Below the pieces are notes generated by a model that saw only the letters and a program-made list of their open reading frames with translations, was not told where the DNA came from and did no database searches. Both the position numbers and the translations under genes were made by a program. Of a stretch of 64,000 nt of DNA, positions 52,385 through 60,657 are shown one piece after another. Position 1 is the stretch's first letter. Each line of letters begins with the position of its first letter. The stretch comes from Chitinophagaceae bacterium (GTDB taxonomy: Bacteria; Bacteroidota; Bacteroidia; Chitinophagales; Chitinophagaceae). The stretch covers positions 248,001 to 312,000 of the forward strand of contig JADKAM010000003.1 in assembly GCA_016715365.1 (NCBI GenBank). The letters run 5' to 3'.

Positions 52385-54073
52385 TTAGCGTAAACCTTTT
52401 AATGCTTTCCTCTTTACCACAAAACTTTCAAACTCCACCAATCCCATACTGCTCAAATTCTGTTCCCTGGTAACCATGGCTTTTTGAGCAGCCAACACTC
52501 CATAGCGGGTATCTTTAAATCCTTCAATAAAATGTGCATCAGGGTCAATAGAGATAAGTACATTTTTTTCAAGTGCATAATCAATCTGTCGCCAGTCAAT
52601 ATCCAGGCGGCTGGGGTGGGCGTTAAGTTCTATCACTACATTGTTAGCAGCGCAGGCATCAATAATTTTTTTATGGTCAACCGGGTAACCCTTGCGGCTT
52701 AGCAATAAACGGCCCGTCATGTGTCCAAGTATGGTGGTATATGGGTTTTCAATTGCAGTAATTAAGCGTTGCATGGCTTTTTCTTCCGTCATTTTTAAAA
52801 TACTGTGTACCGAGGCGATCACCAGGTCGAAGGTTGCCAGCACTGCATTGGAATAATCAAGACTGCCATCGTATAAAATATCACTCTCAATGCTTTTAAA
52901 GATTTTAAAGTCTTTTAGTTTACGATTCAACGCATCAACCTGCTCATGCTGTGACTGAATTCTTTCTTCGGTAAGTCCGTTGGCATAAAAAGCGCTTTTG
53001 CTATGGTCACTTATCACTAAATATTCAAAACCCTGTTCTTTAGCAGCTTTGGCCATTTCTTCCAGGGTATTGCTGCCATCGCTCCAGTTACTATGGCTAT
53101 GTATAATACCTTTTATATCGGCGGGTTCTATCAGTTGGGGCAAGGGAGCAGCTTTTGCCCGTTCAATAATTCCGGGTGTTTCTCTCAGGCAATTAGGTAT
53201 ATAGTTAATACCGGCTGCCTTAAAAACAGCCGAATCATCCGCTATTGAAGCTGCAGAAAAGTCTATATCCGGGAACCGGAATATAAAATCATTGATAAAT
53301 TCGGGGCTACCGGCCGTAAAAAAACACTTCTTTTGAAAGCTTTCTGTAGCGCTGTATAACCTCAGTTTAAGTCCGTTCAGCAGTTTATACAGCAGGCTAT
53401 CGGTATTTTCTTCCAGTAATTCGGGTGGATTTGCCGTTTGAAACTTTGGTTTTATGTTTTCGATGGAGCTGTTAACAACATATTCCAGTTCATCAATGAT
53501 CTCCAGCTGCCTTTTAAAACTCCCGGTGAGATATACATTTTCGGGTGAAAAAAGCTTTTGTAAATAAGCAGTTATTTGTGGTTCTACTGCTTCTACCTGC
53601 GGGTATAAATTACTGCCCTGGTTGCTTAAATAAAATTCGATGGTATCAATTACACTCTGCTGTGTTTTTTCTCCAAACCCTTTATAAAGCTTCAGGCGGT
53701 TTTCTTTACAGGCGTATAAAAGTTCGCCAATACTTTCTATTTCCATCTCTTTCCAGATGGTAGAAATTTTTTTAGGTCCGATGCCTTTTATGTTCAGCAT
53801 TTCTATCACACCAATGGGCGTTTTTTCAATCAACTCCTGCAATACTTTTAAAGAACCGGTTTCTAAAATCTCAATTATTTTTTTTGCAGATGATTCACCA
53901 ATGCCTTTTATGGATGCAATTTTTTCTTTGGGTATTTCACTTAATTGCTCGGGTAATTTTTCAATATGAAAAGCAGCAATTGCATACGATTTTGCCTTAA
54001 AATTATTTTCTGCATGGATGTCTGTTAATTTGCTTAAAAGGCTGAAATTTTCGGCAATTTGGTAATTATCCAT
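52385..54073 (-). CDS. polX: PolX-family protein, PHP domain intact, polymerase site degenerate
   Basis: The 562-residue protein has the PolX order: N-terminal helix-hairpin-helix parts (IASIKGIGESSAKKII, LNIKGIGPKKISTIW), a pol beta-like region (residues about 140-310) and a C-terminal PHP phosphoesterase (HSHSNWSDG, ISDHSKS, SVHSI, DPDAH). At the polymerase site the two metal-binding Asp of the usual GDxDI motif are Glu (E195, E197) and the third (VDLR) is Lys (K236, LKLR). Thus the nuclease half looks active, but nucleotide transfer looks lost. Family assignment is firm; the inactivation is inferred from these substitutions. Confidence 0.9.
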   Translation of the reverse strand: MDNYQIAENFSLLSKLTDIHAENNFKAKSYAIAAFHIEKLPEQLSEIPKEKIASIKGIGESSAKKIIEILETGSLKVLQELIEKTPIGVIEMLNIKGIGPKKISTIWKEMEIESIGELLYACKENRLKLYKGFGEKTQQSVIDTIEFYLSNQGSNLYPQVEAVEPQITAYLQKLFSPENVYLTGSFKRQLEIIDELEYVVNSSIENIKPKFQTANPPELLEENTDSLLYKLLNGLKLRLYSATESFQKKCFFTAGSPEFINDFIFRFPDIDFSAASIADDSAVFKAAGINYIPNCLRETPGIIERAKAAPLPQLIEPADIKGIIHSHSNWSDGSNTLEEMAKAAKEQGFEYLVISDHSKSAFYANGLTEERIQSQHEQVDALNRKLKDFKIFKSIESDILYDGSLDYSNAVLATFDLVIASVHSILKMTEEKAMQRLITAIENPYTTILGHMTGRLLLSRKGYPVDHKKIIDACAANNVVIELNAHPSRLDIDWRQIDYALEKNVLISIDPDAHFIEGFKDTRYGVLAAQKAMVTREQNLSSMGLVEFESFVVKRKALKGLR

Positions 54074-54411
54074 TTTTTTAGATTGTTACAGTAAATGTAA
54101 GAAGAATAAAAAATCGCCTGCTGAAAAATATATTTTTTGAAAGAAAAATTAAAAATCGGCTAATTACATTTTATAAAAATGAAAATATTTTTACAATAAA
54201 ACCGGGTAGTTATTTTTTCTGCAACGCTTAAATATTTTTAAAATCAAAGAGTTGATTTATAAAATTGCCTTCGCAGAAAACATAAGATGGTACATATAAG
54301 TGGGTAATATTGCCTGTCGCCTGAAATTGGCTTTGGTAAAGGGTTTTAACGAAAAAGTCTCCCGAATTTCGGGAGACTTTAATGATATTCTGCTTTGTTA
54401 AAAGCGAAGAA
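54074..54411. other. AT-rich intergenic region, 338 bp
   Basis: No gene is evident. It must hold the promoter of the leftward polX gene, but no clear TAnnTTTG is visible on the minus strand. At 54354-54380 lies a perfect hairpin that terminates the histone-like transcript. Confidence 0.6.
54354..54380 (-). terminator. Terminator after the histone-like gene
   Basis: AAAGTCTCCCGAA (54354-54366) and TTCGGGAGACTTT (54368-54380) form a perfect 13-bp stem around one T. On the minus strand the stem ends in TTT and continues TTC. It lies about 30 nt after the stop at 54412. Confidence 0.75.
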
Positions 54412-54573
54412 TTACTTCTTCTTTGCAGCTTTCTTTGCAGCTTTTTTAGGAGCAGCTTTCTTTGCAGCTTTTTTAGGAGCAGCTTTTTTAGCAGCGGCCT
54501 TTTTTGGAGCAGCTTTCTTAGCAGCGGCTTTTTTTGGAGCAGCTTTTTTTGCAGCTTTTTTCTTTGTTGCCAT
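54412..54573 (-). CDS. Histone H1-like Lys/Ala-rich peptide
   Basis: The 53-residue product begins MATKKKAAKKAAPKKAAAKK and continues with Ala/Lys/Pro repeats (AAPKKAAKKAA), ending KKAAKKK. Only Met, Thr, Lys, Ala and Pro occur. It resembles the C-terminal tails of histone H1-like (Hc1/AlgP-type) DNA-binding proteins, but without a folded domain. DNA condensation or RNA binding is plausible. It follows rpmA by 81 nt in the same direction and ends in its own terminator. The extreme composition argues for a real gene. Confidence 0.8.
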   Translation of the reverse strand: MATKKKAAKKAAPKKAAAKKAAPKKAAAKKAAPKKAAKKAAPKKAAKKAAKKK

Positions 54574-54654
54574 TTTTTTAAAATTTAATTGGTTAGTAAA
54601 TAATACTTAAAAATAAATACATTTTTTAAACTACCAAAAAAAATATTAAAAAAA

Positions 54655-54921
54655 TTAAGCACTTGCCTCAACGGCAGCAACTGAAACAATGGTCTTATCG
54701 CCCCTTGTTTTTTTGAATTCAACCAGTCCATCTGTTAATGCAAAGATGGTAAAGTCTCTTCCTACTCCAACATTTTTACCAGGATGATAAGTTGTTCCGC
54801 GTTGACGGATAATAATATTTCCGGAAAGTGCCGGTTGACCACCGTAAATTTTTACACCTAATCTTTTGCTGTGTGAATCACGACCGTTTTTTACCGAGCC
54901 TTCACCTTTTTTGTGTGCCAT
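54655..54921 (-). CDS. rpmA: 50S ribosomal protein L27
   Basis: The 88-residue protein begins MAHKKGEGSVKNGRDSHSKR and has NIIIRQRGTTYHPGKNVGVG, the L27 signature. L27 lies near the peptidyl transferase centre of the 50S subunit. No N-terminal extension is present for Prp-type cleavage. It is the second gene of rplU-rpmA, 93 nt after rplU. Confidence 0.97.
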   Translation of the reverse strand: MAHKKGEGSVKNGRDSHSKRLGVKIYGGQPALSGNIIIRQRGTTYHPGKNVGVGRDFTIFALTDGLVEFKKTRGDKTIVSVAAVEASA

Positions 54922-55014
54922 GTGTTATAAGTTTTGTGTTTTGTGTTTTTAGTTTTGTGTTCAGCACTTTTACAAATACTGCAACATTTAACTAATAACC
55001 TTTAACTTTTTTAA

Positions 55015-55320
55015 TTAAGCGATTGCAGTTACTTTAATGTGCGTATACTGCGTACGGTGTCCGTGCTTTTTACGGAAACCTTTCCTTCTTTTCATTTTAA
55101 AAGCGATCACTTTTTCGCCCTTAACAAGGTCGCTGATAATTTCAGCTTTAACTACTGCCTGTACATCTGTACCTAAAACAACGTTTCCGTCATTATCAGT
55201 CATCAATACATCAGCGAATTCTACTGAATCGCCGGTTTTGCCCTCTATATGAGGTACGTATAAGCTGTCGCCTGCTTTAACTTTAAATTGCTGACCCGCT
55301 ATTTTTACTACTGCTAACAT
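55015..55320 (-). CDS. rplU: 50S ribosomal protein L21
   Basis: The 101-residue protein has VVKIAGQQFKVKAGDSLYVP at the start and IAFKMKRRKGFRKKHGHRTQ near the end, the L21 signature (FKMKRRK...GHRQ.YT). It binds 23S rRNA. The promoter at 55343-55350 probably drives rplU-rpmA and the histone-like gene. Confidence 0.97.
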   Translation of the reverse strand: MLAVVKIAGQQFKVKAGDSLYVPHIEGKTGDSVEFADVLMTDNDGNVVLGTDVQAVVKAEIISDLVKGEKVIAFKMKRRKGFRKKHGHRTQYTHIKVTAIA

Positions 55321-55342
55321 AAAATTCCCAAATTTAGGACGG

Positions 55343-55350
55343 CAAAGGTA
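55343..55350 (-). promoter_or_regulatory. -7 box with GCCGTCC block, rplU promoter
   Basis: On the minus strand CCTTACCTTTGCCGTCCT contains TACCTTTG and is identical over 18 bases to the DUF177-rpmF promoter. No TTTG is found at the expected distance upstream, so activity may depend on the extended block. Confidence 0.65.
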
Positions 55351-55495
55351 AGGGTTTAGCCTGAAAATTAAACCTCATTTTATAAAAAATATACACCGAA
55401 ATAAGCATTTTGGGGAAAACAAGCATGTATCAGGTTGAAATTCAGTTAAAAGCTGCCTGTTTAACAGCATATTCTCTTTACATTCGCCTTCAAAT

Positions 55496-56263
55496 ATGCG
55501 CTATATACTCCGTTTTATATCAATACTTTTCACCGTTTATGCCTTTTTGATCTTTGTTGGCTTTCTGCTGCTTATATTTCCACTGGTGGTAATAGCCTCG
55601 TTTTTTGGCAAAATAGGGGGCGGTAACTTCATTTACAGGCTTTGCCATCTTTGGGCCGATTTCTTTTTACTGATGACCGGCATATTTCACCGTAATATAT
55701 ATGAAAGCCCACATGACCGGTCCAGGCATTATGTGTTTGTATTTAATCATATCTCTTATATGGATATACCGGTTTTACTTAAAACCATTCGTTGGCAGCA
55801 TATAAGAGTATTGGGCAAGGCCGAAATGGGCAAAATTCCCATTTTTGGATTTTTGTACAGGTGTGCCGCTGTAATGGTTGAAAGAGGTGATCCAGAGAAG
55901 AGGGCTAAGAGTGTGGAGCAACTTAAATCAGTATTACGAAAAGGAATTTCCATAGTAATTGCCCCTGAAGGAACATTTAACATGACGCATAAACCCCTGA
56001 AAGAATTTTACGACGGAGCTTTTAAGATAGCTATAGAAACGCAAACACCCATAAAACCGGTTTTATTTCTGGATGCATATGACCGCATGGGGTATGAATC
56101 CATATTTTCGATAACACCCGGCAGGTCACGCTCGGTTTACCTGGAGGAAATACCCGTTGACGGACTGACTTTAGATGATGTAGATTTTTTAAGAGAGAAA
56201 GTGTATGCAATAATGGAAGAAAAACTGGTTGCTTATAAGGGCAGTTGGATAAAACGATCTTAA
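55496..56263 (+). CDS. 1-acyl-sn-glycerol-3-phosphate acyltransferase family protein
   Basis: The 255-residue protein has an N-terminal helix (ISILFTVYAFLIFVGFLLLI), the acyltransferase motif FNHISYMDIPVL (NHxxxxD, near residue 84), VMVERGDPEKR and APEGTFN (EGT motif, about 163). These match PlsC-type acyltransferases, which acylate lysophosphatidate to phosphatidate in the membrane. Ornithine-lipid or other acyl acceptors are also possible. It is separated from rplU by a divergent promoter region and from priA by 168 bp. Confidence 0.88.
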   Translation: MRYILRFISILFTVYAFLIFVGFLLLIFPLVVIASFFGKIGGGNFIYRLCHLWADFFLLMTGIFHRNIYESPHDRSRHYVFVFNHISYMDIPVLLKTIRWQHIRVLGKAEMGKIPIFGFLYRCAAVMVERGDPEKRAKSVEQLKSVLRKGISIVIAPEGTFNMTHKPLKEFYDGAFKIAIETQTPIKPVLFLDAYDRMGYESIFSITPGRSRSVYLEEIPVDGLTLDDVDFLREKVYAIMEEKLVAYKGSWIKRS

Positions 56264-56290
56264 CAAGAGGCTGTCTCTTAACTGATATTT

Positions 56291-56378
56291 TTATTTCCCA
56301 CAAAGGCACAAAGTCCACAAAGCAGAATAATTAATTTAGAAAAATCCTTTGTGTTCTTAGCGGCTTTGCGGGAATATT
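56291..56378. repeat. Imperfect inverted repeat, CACAAAG type
   Basis: The left arm (TTCCCACAAAGGCACAAAG) and the right arm (CTTTGTG, then CGGCTTTGCGGGAA) can pair imperfectly across about 40 bp between the acyltransferase and priA. AGGCTGTCTCTTAA just before it resembles insertion-sequence ends. No transposase is present. Confidence 0.4.
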
Positions 56379-56431
56379 TTTTTTAAGTAACATGTCAGGT
56401 AAGCAACATGATTTAACTTTAGGAGCAGAAG

Positions 56432-58909
56432 ATGAACAATGAGAACGAAATATTATTTGCAGATGATTCATCTGGCTTTTGGGCCGAGATCATTCTTCCG
56501 CTGGCACTGCCAACAACCTACACTTATGGCATCCCAACACAATTTTTACAAAGAGCTTTACCCGGTTGCCGGGTAGAAGTGGTGTTTGGCAAACAAAAAA
56601 AATATGCCGGTATCATCAAATCGGTACTGGATAAAAAACCGCCTTATCCCACAAAAAAAATATTGAATGTGCTGGATGATGAGCCGATCCTGTATCCCCA
56701 GCAATTAAAACTGTGGCAATGGATGAGTGAATATTATATGTGCAGCGAAGGCGAAGTAATGTCTGCTGCATTACCCACACATTTTAAACTGAGCAGCGAA
56801 ACCATTTTAATTTACAATGAAGAAATAGGCGAGGATTTCACCCATTTGAACGACGAAGAGTTTTTAGTGGCAGAAGCTTTGTTGCTGAAAAAAGAATTGC
56901 GGTTAACAGAAATACAGCAGATACTGGATATAACCCATGTATATCCACTCATAAAAAAACTGATAGACAAGAAAGTTTGCTTTGTTTGGGAAGCTATGGA
57001 TGAACAGTACAAAGTGAAGAAAGAAAATTATGTAATTCTAAACCCCGAATATAGTGGCGATGAGAAAATGAGTGAACTGCTCAATAACTGGAGCAGGGCG
57101 CCCAAACAAATGGAACTGTTACTGGCCTTTCTGCACCTGCAAAAAACCGAAGGGGATGTTAAACAAAACGAATTGCTCAAAAAAGCCGGAGCTTCTGCAG
57201 CGCAGTTAAAAGGGCTTACAGAGAAAAATATCTTAATTGTTGAGAAGAGGTCGGTTGACAGGATAAAGTCACTTCCTAAAAATGTAGAAATTGATTTTGA
57301 GTTCAGCGCCGCACAGCAGGAAACTTCTGATAAAGTCGCCTCTGCATTTGAAGATAAAAATGTTTGCCTGCTGCATGGCGTAACCAGCAGCGGCAAAACA
57401 CAAGTGTATGTAAAGCTGATTGAAAAATATTTTAAAGAAGGCAAACAGGTATTGTATTTACTGCCCGAGATCGCTTTAACAACACAGATCATCCGCCGCC
57501 TGCAAAAACATTTTGGCGGCAATATCACCATCTACCATTCCCGTTTTAATAATAACGAACGTATTGAATTGTGGAATAAGATACGAACCGGCGAAGTAAA
57601 GATTGTGCTGGGTGCAAGGAGTGCCCTTTTCCTGCCCTTTAAAGACCTTGGACTGATCATAGTGGATGAAGAACATGATCCATCTTTCAAACAGCAGGAT
57701 CCGGCTCCCAGGTACAATGCAAGGGATGCTGCCATTTATTATGCATCGCTTTTTAAAGCAAAAGTTTTATTAGGCAGTGCAACTCCGTCAATAGAAAGTT
57801 ATTTTAATGCTATGCACGATAAATATGCCCTGGTAGAATTGAACGAACGTTTTGGCGGCATTAAATTACCTGAGATAGAAATTATTGATACACGCCAGGT
57901 TGTACAAAAGGGCAAAGTAATGATCAGTCCGCAGTTAAAGGAAGCCATGCAAAAAGCATTGGAGAACGACCGTCAGGTTATACTCTTTCAAAACCGGCGG
58001 GGTTATAATCCTTATCTCATCTGCGGGAGCTGCGGTTTTATACCGCAGTGTACCCATTGCGATGTATCGCTTACGCTGCACAAGTTCAGCAATAAACTAC
58101 ATTGCCATTATTGCGGCAGTGTGTATCCCAAATTAATTACCTGTCCGGCTTGCGGCACCAATAACTGGCTGGAGAAAAATTTTGGTACCGAAAAAATTGA
58201 AGAACAACTGGAAGAAGATTTTGCAAAATATAAAATTGCCCGGATGGATGTGGATAGCGTACGGGGCAAAACAGCGCATGATAATTTAATTCAGTTATTT
58301 GAACAGCACCGCCTGGATGTTTTGGTAGGAACACAAATGGTGGTAAAAGGCCTGGATTTTGATAAGGTTAGCCTGGTAGGGATTTTAGATGCAGATGGGT
58401 TATTGGCTTTCGCCGATTTCAGGGTGAATGAACGTGCTTTTCAATTGATGGAGCAGGTGAGTGGCAGGGCAGGAAGAAAGAAGGAGCAGGGTAAAGTGAT
58501 TATACAGGCTACCAATGTTAAGCACCCGGTTTTACAATTGGTACAGCAGCACAATTACAAACAATTGTATGCAATGGAGATTGAAAACCGCAAACAGTTT
58601 TTCTACCCGCCTTACAGCCGTATTATTTTGCTAACTTTAAAACACAAGGATAAAAATATGGTAACTGCTGCTGCAGAAAAATTAACGCAACTGCTTAAGC
58701 AGGATCTGAAAGATTATATCGTTGGCCCGGCGGCACCGGTTGTAAACCGCATTCGTAACCAATATTTAATGGAGATACTGATAAAGCTGCCCAAAGAACC
58801 GGGTATGAGCATGCGGTATAAAGCAGCCATCAGAAACCATATTAACCTGGTAACAGGCGAGAAGAATTTTAAGAGTGTTTTAGTGATAGCCGATGTAGAT
58901 AAAATGTAG
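56432..58909 (+). CDS. priA: Primosomal protein N' (replication restart helicase PriA)
   Basis: The 825-residue protein has an N-terminal 3'BD-like region (WAEIILPLALPTTYTYGIP), Walker A GVTSSGKTQVYVKLI (near residue 317), DEEHDPSF, SATPSIESYF, the zinc-binding Cys cluster (CGSCGFIPQCTHCD, then CHYCG, then CPACG) and VSGRAGR. PriA reloads the replisome at stalled forks. No partner genes lie adjacent; murB follows by 45 nt. Confidence 0.96.
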   Translation: MNNENEILFADDSSGFWAEIILPLALPTTYTYGIPTQFLQRALPGCRVEVVFGKQKKYAGIIKSVLDKKPPYPTKKILNVLDDEPILYPQQLKLWQWMSEYYMCSEGEVMSAALPTHFKLSSETILIYNEEIGEDFTHLNDEEFLVAEALLLKKELRLTEIQQILDITHVYPLIKKLIDKKVCFVWEAMDEQYKVKKENYVILNPEYSGDEKMSELLNNWSRAPKQMELLLAFLHLQKTEGDVKQNELLKKAGASAAQLKGLTEKNILIVEKRSVDRIKSLPKNVEIDFEFSAAQQETSDKVASAFEDKNVCLLHGVTSSGKTQVYVKLIEKYFKEGKQVLYLLPEIALTTQIIRRLQKHFGGNITIYHSRFNNNERIELWNKIRTGEVKIVLGARSALFLPFKDLGLIIVDEEHDPSFKQQDPAPRYNARDAAIYYASLFKAKVLLGSATPSIESYFNAMHDKYALVELNERFGGIKLPEIEIIDTRQVVQKGKVMISPQLKEAMQKALENDRQVILFQNRRGYNPYLICGSCGFIPQCTHCDVSLTLHKFSNKLHCHYCGSVYPKLITCPACGTNNWLEKNFGTEKIEEQLEEDFAKYKIARMDVDSVRGKTAHDNLIQLFEQHRLDVLVGTQMVVKGLDFDKVSLVGILDADGLLAFADFRVNERAFQLMEQVSGRAGRKKEQGKVIIQATNVKHPVLQLVQQHNYKQLYAMEIENRKQFFYPPYSRIILLTLKHKDKNMVTAAAEKLTQLLKQDLKDYIVGPAAPVVNRIRNQYLMEILIKLPKEPGMSMRYKAAIRNHINLVTGEKNFKSVLVIADVDKM

Positions 58910-58954
58910 GCCTGTCAAACTGACAAAAATTGAAATAAACAGTATTTTATAAAA

Positions 58955-59986
58955 ATGAGTATAATCGAAAAAAATATATCAATAAAAAATTACAATACAT
59001 TTGCAATCAATGCTTATGCCGATTTGTTTGCTGCCTTCAATTCGATTGAAAACTTGAAGGAATTGCTTCAATCTCAGCAACAAATTATAAATAATCGCAA
59101 AAATTCAATTTTAATTTTAGGAGGAGGCAGTAACTTGTTGTTTACCAGAAACTTTGATGGATTAATATTGAAGAATGAAATCAAAGGCATTAAAATTATT
59201 AAGGAAGATGAGCATCACATATATATACAGGCAGGCGCCGGTGAAAACTGGCATCAATTCGTTTTATTTTGTATTGAACATAACCTGGCCGGGGTAGAAA
59301 ACTTATCCCTTATACCCGGAAATGTGGGGGCATCGCCCATGCAAAACATAGGAGCATACGGAGTAGAGATAAAGGATGTTTTTCATTCGCTGGAAGCTTA
59401 TCATATCCACGATAAAAAGATGGTGAACTTTACTTTGAATGATTGTGAATTTGGTTACCGTGAAAGTGTTTTTAAAAAGAAGTTTAAGAATGAGTTTGTA
59501 ATAATGGATGTTACATTCCGGTTGAACCGGATTCCCAACTTCAATATTTCTTATGGTGCCATTGGGCAGGAACTGGAGAAAATGGGTGTGAAGGATTTGA
59601 GCCTGCAGGCGGTATCACAGGCAGTCATCAATATCCGTTCATCTAAATTACCCGACCCTGCGGTTATTGGGAATGCGGGAAGTTTTTTTAAAAATCCGGA
59701 AATAAGCGGTTCGCAGTTTGCAATTCTTAGTTCGAAATTCCCTGGCATAGTTGGATACGATCTGCCAAATGGTAATGTAAAACTTGCTGCGGGCTGGTTG
59801 ATTGAACAATGTGGTTGGAAAGGTTACCGAAAGGGTGATGCTGGTTGCCATGAAAAACAGGCACTGGTGCTGGTAAATTATGGTCATGCTACAGGCACCG
59901 GGATATATGATTTGAGTGAAGAAATTTTACAAAGTGTAAATGCAAAGTTTGGAGTTGAGTTGGAGAGGGAAGTAAATATTGTTTGA
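58955..59986 (+). CDS. murB: UDP-N-acetylmuramate dehydrogenase
   Basis: The 343-residue protein shows the type I MurB order: NYNTFAINAYAD, ILGGGSNLLFTRNFDGLIL, NLSLIPGNVGASPMQNIGAY with FAD-binding motif, ISYGAIGQEL, GNAGSFFKNPEI with the catalytic Ser, and KQALVLVNYGHATG near the C-terminus. It reduces UDP-GlcNAc-enolpyruvate to UDP-MurNAc in peptidoglycan synthesis. It follows priA by 45 nt. The downstream small membrane gene may share its transcript. Confidence 0.96.
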   Translation: MSIIEKNISIKNYNTFAINAYADLFAAFNSIENLKELLQSQQQIINNRKNSILILGGGSNLLFTRNFDGLILKNEIKGIKIIKEDEHHIYIQAGAGENWHQFVLFCIEHNLAGVENLSLIPGNVGASPMQNIGAYGVEIKDVFHSLEAYHIHDKKMVNFTLNDCEFGYRESVFKKKFKNEFVIMDVTFRLNRIPNFNISYGAIGQELEKMGVKDLSLQAVSQAVINIRSSKLPDPAVIGNAGSFFKNPEISGSQFAILSSKFPGIVGYDLPNGNVKLAAGWLIEQCGWKGYRKGDAGCHEKQALVLVNYGHATGTGIYDLSEEILQSVNAKFGVELEREVNIV

Positions 59987-60029
59987 TTTATTAGAAATCA
60001 AATTAGAAATTATATATCTTTATTAAGCA

Positions 60030-60284
60030 ATGAATACATCAATAAATATTCACAGGCTGGTTCCGCTTTTTTTGGTTTGCCTTTTCTTAGCATTAATTCC
60101 TTCCTTTTTTGGCTGGTACCTGGTAATAATGATTATAAGTATAAAAGCTTTTTTGGTTATTTGTGTAATTGATTACTTCAGGAAAACTACGATCAGAAAA
60201 AGCTTTGGCTTAATAGTATCTGCAATTATACTTGCATTTATTATCTCGATGCTTGTTTTGTATTTTGTGAATCCGGTAAACTAA
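60030..60284 (+). CDS. Small two- or three-helix membrane protein
   Basis: The 84-residue product is almost entirely hydrophobic (LVPLFLVCLFLALIPSFFGW, then LVIMIISIKAFLVICVIDYF, then FGLIVSAIILAFIISMLVLY). No family is recognised. It lies 43 nt after murB in the same direction and converges with the SGR-domain genes. Coding status rests on the clean helix pattern and length, so it is likely but unproven. Confidence 0.55.
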   Translation: MNTSINIHRLVPLFLVCLFLALIPSFFGWYLVIMIISIKAFLVICVIDYFRKTTIRKSFGLIVSAIILAFIISMLVLYFVNPVN

Positions 60285-60303
60285 CAATTCTATTTAAGTG
60301 GGG

Positions 60304-60651
60304 TTAAATAATTCCCTGCTCTTTCAAAATCTCCCTCACCTCCTCCGGTGCCGTACCCAACAAAAATAATTCCATCTGTCTACCTTCATCTTTTTTAGAA
60401 AAAACCGTTTCTTTCTCATAAAAAGAAACACAGCCATTGTACAATTGCCAATGGCTGTGTTCAACATATTGTAACCTGCAACCGGTATAACCTAATATTG
60501 AGGGCTGCTTTACTTCCGTATCGCTTAAAGAAGCCTGCTGCCAAAGCACCATCCAGTTTTTTTGTTGCGCTGCTGTTAATTCCCATTCCGGGTTTTGCCT
60601 GCCGGAAAATAACAGGGCAGTGGCTTTCCATTTTGTGTTACCCGGTTTCAT
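60304..60651 (-). CDS. SGR-domain protein (small)
   Basis: The 115-residue product contains LLFSGRQNPEWELTAAQQ (about residues 13-30), PSILGYTGCRL (about 50-60) and EGRQMELFLL (about 89-98). The same three blocks occur in the N-terminal third of the next gene upstream: FSGRPDPSMML, PSVLGYRGLVI and EEGLESFLF. The two therefore share one uncharacterised domain, although overall identity is low. No signal peptide is present. It begins 6 nt after its paralogue-like neighbour stops, so they are co-transcribed. The function is unknown. Confidence 0.7.
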   Translation of the reverse strand: MKPGNTKWKATALLFSGRQNPEWELTAAQQKNWMVLWQQASLSDTEVKQPSILGYTGCRLQYVEHSHWQLYNGCVSFYEKETVFSKKDEGRQMELFLLGTAPEEVREILKEQGII

Positions 60652-60657
60652 TGATAG

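Noticed and set aside
54382..54610. Two overlapping + strand frames rich in Phe/Ala and Phe/Ser
   Set aside because: They are shadows of the Lys/Ala repeat gene on the minus strand, whose start, stop and terminator are coherent.
56264..56300. Insertion-sequence end (AGGCTGTCTCTTAA)
   Set aside because: Only a short resemblance; no transposase, second terminal repeat or target duplication was found.
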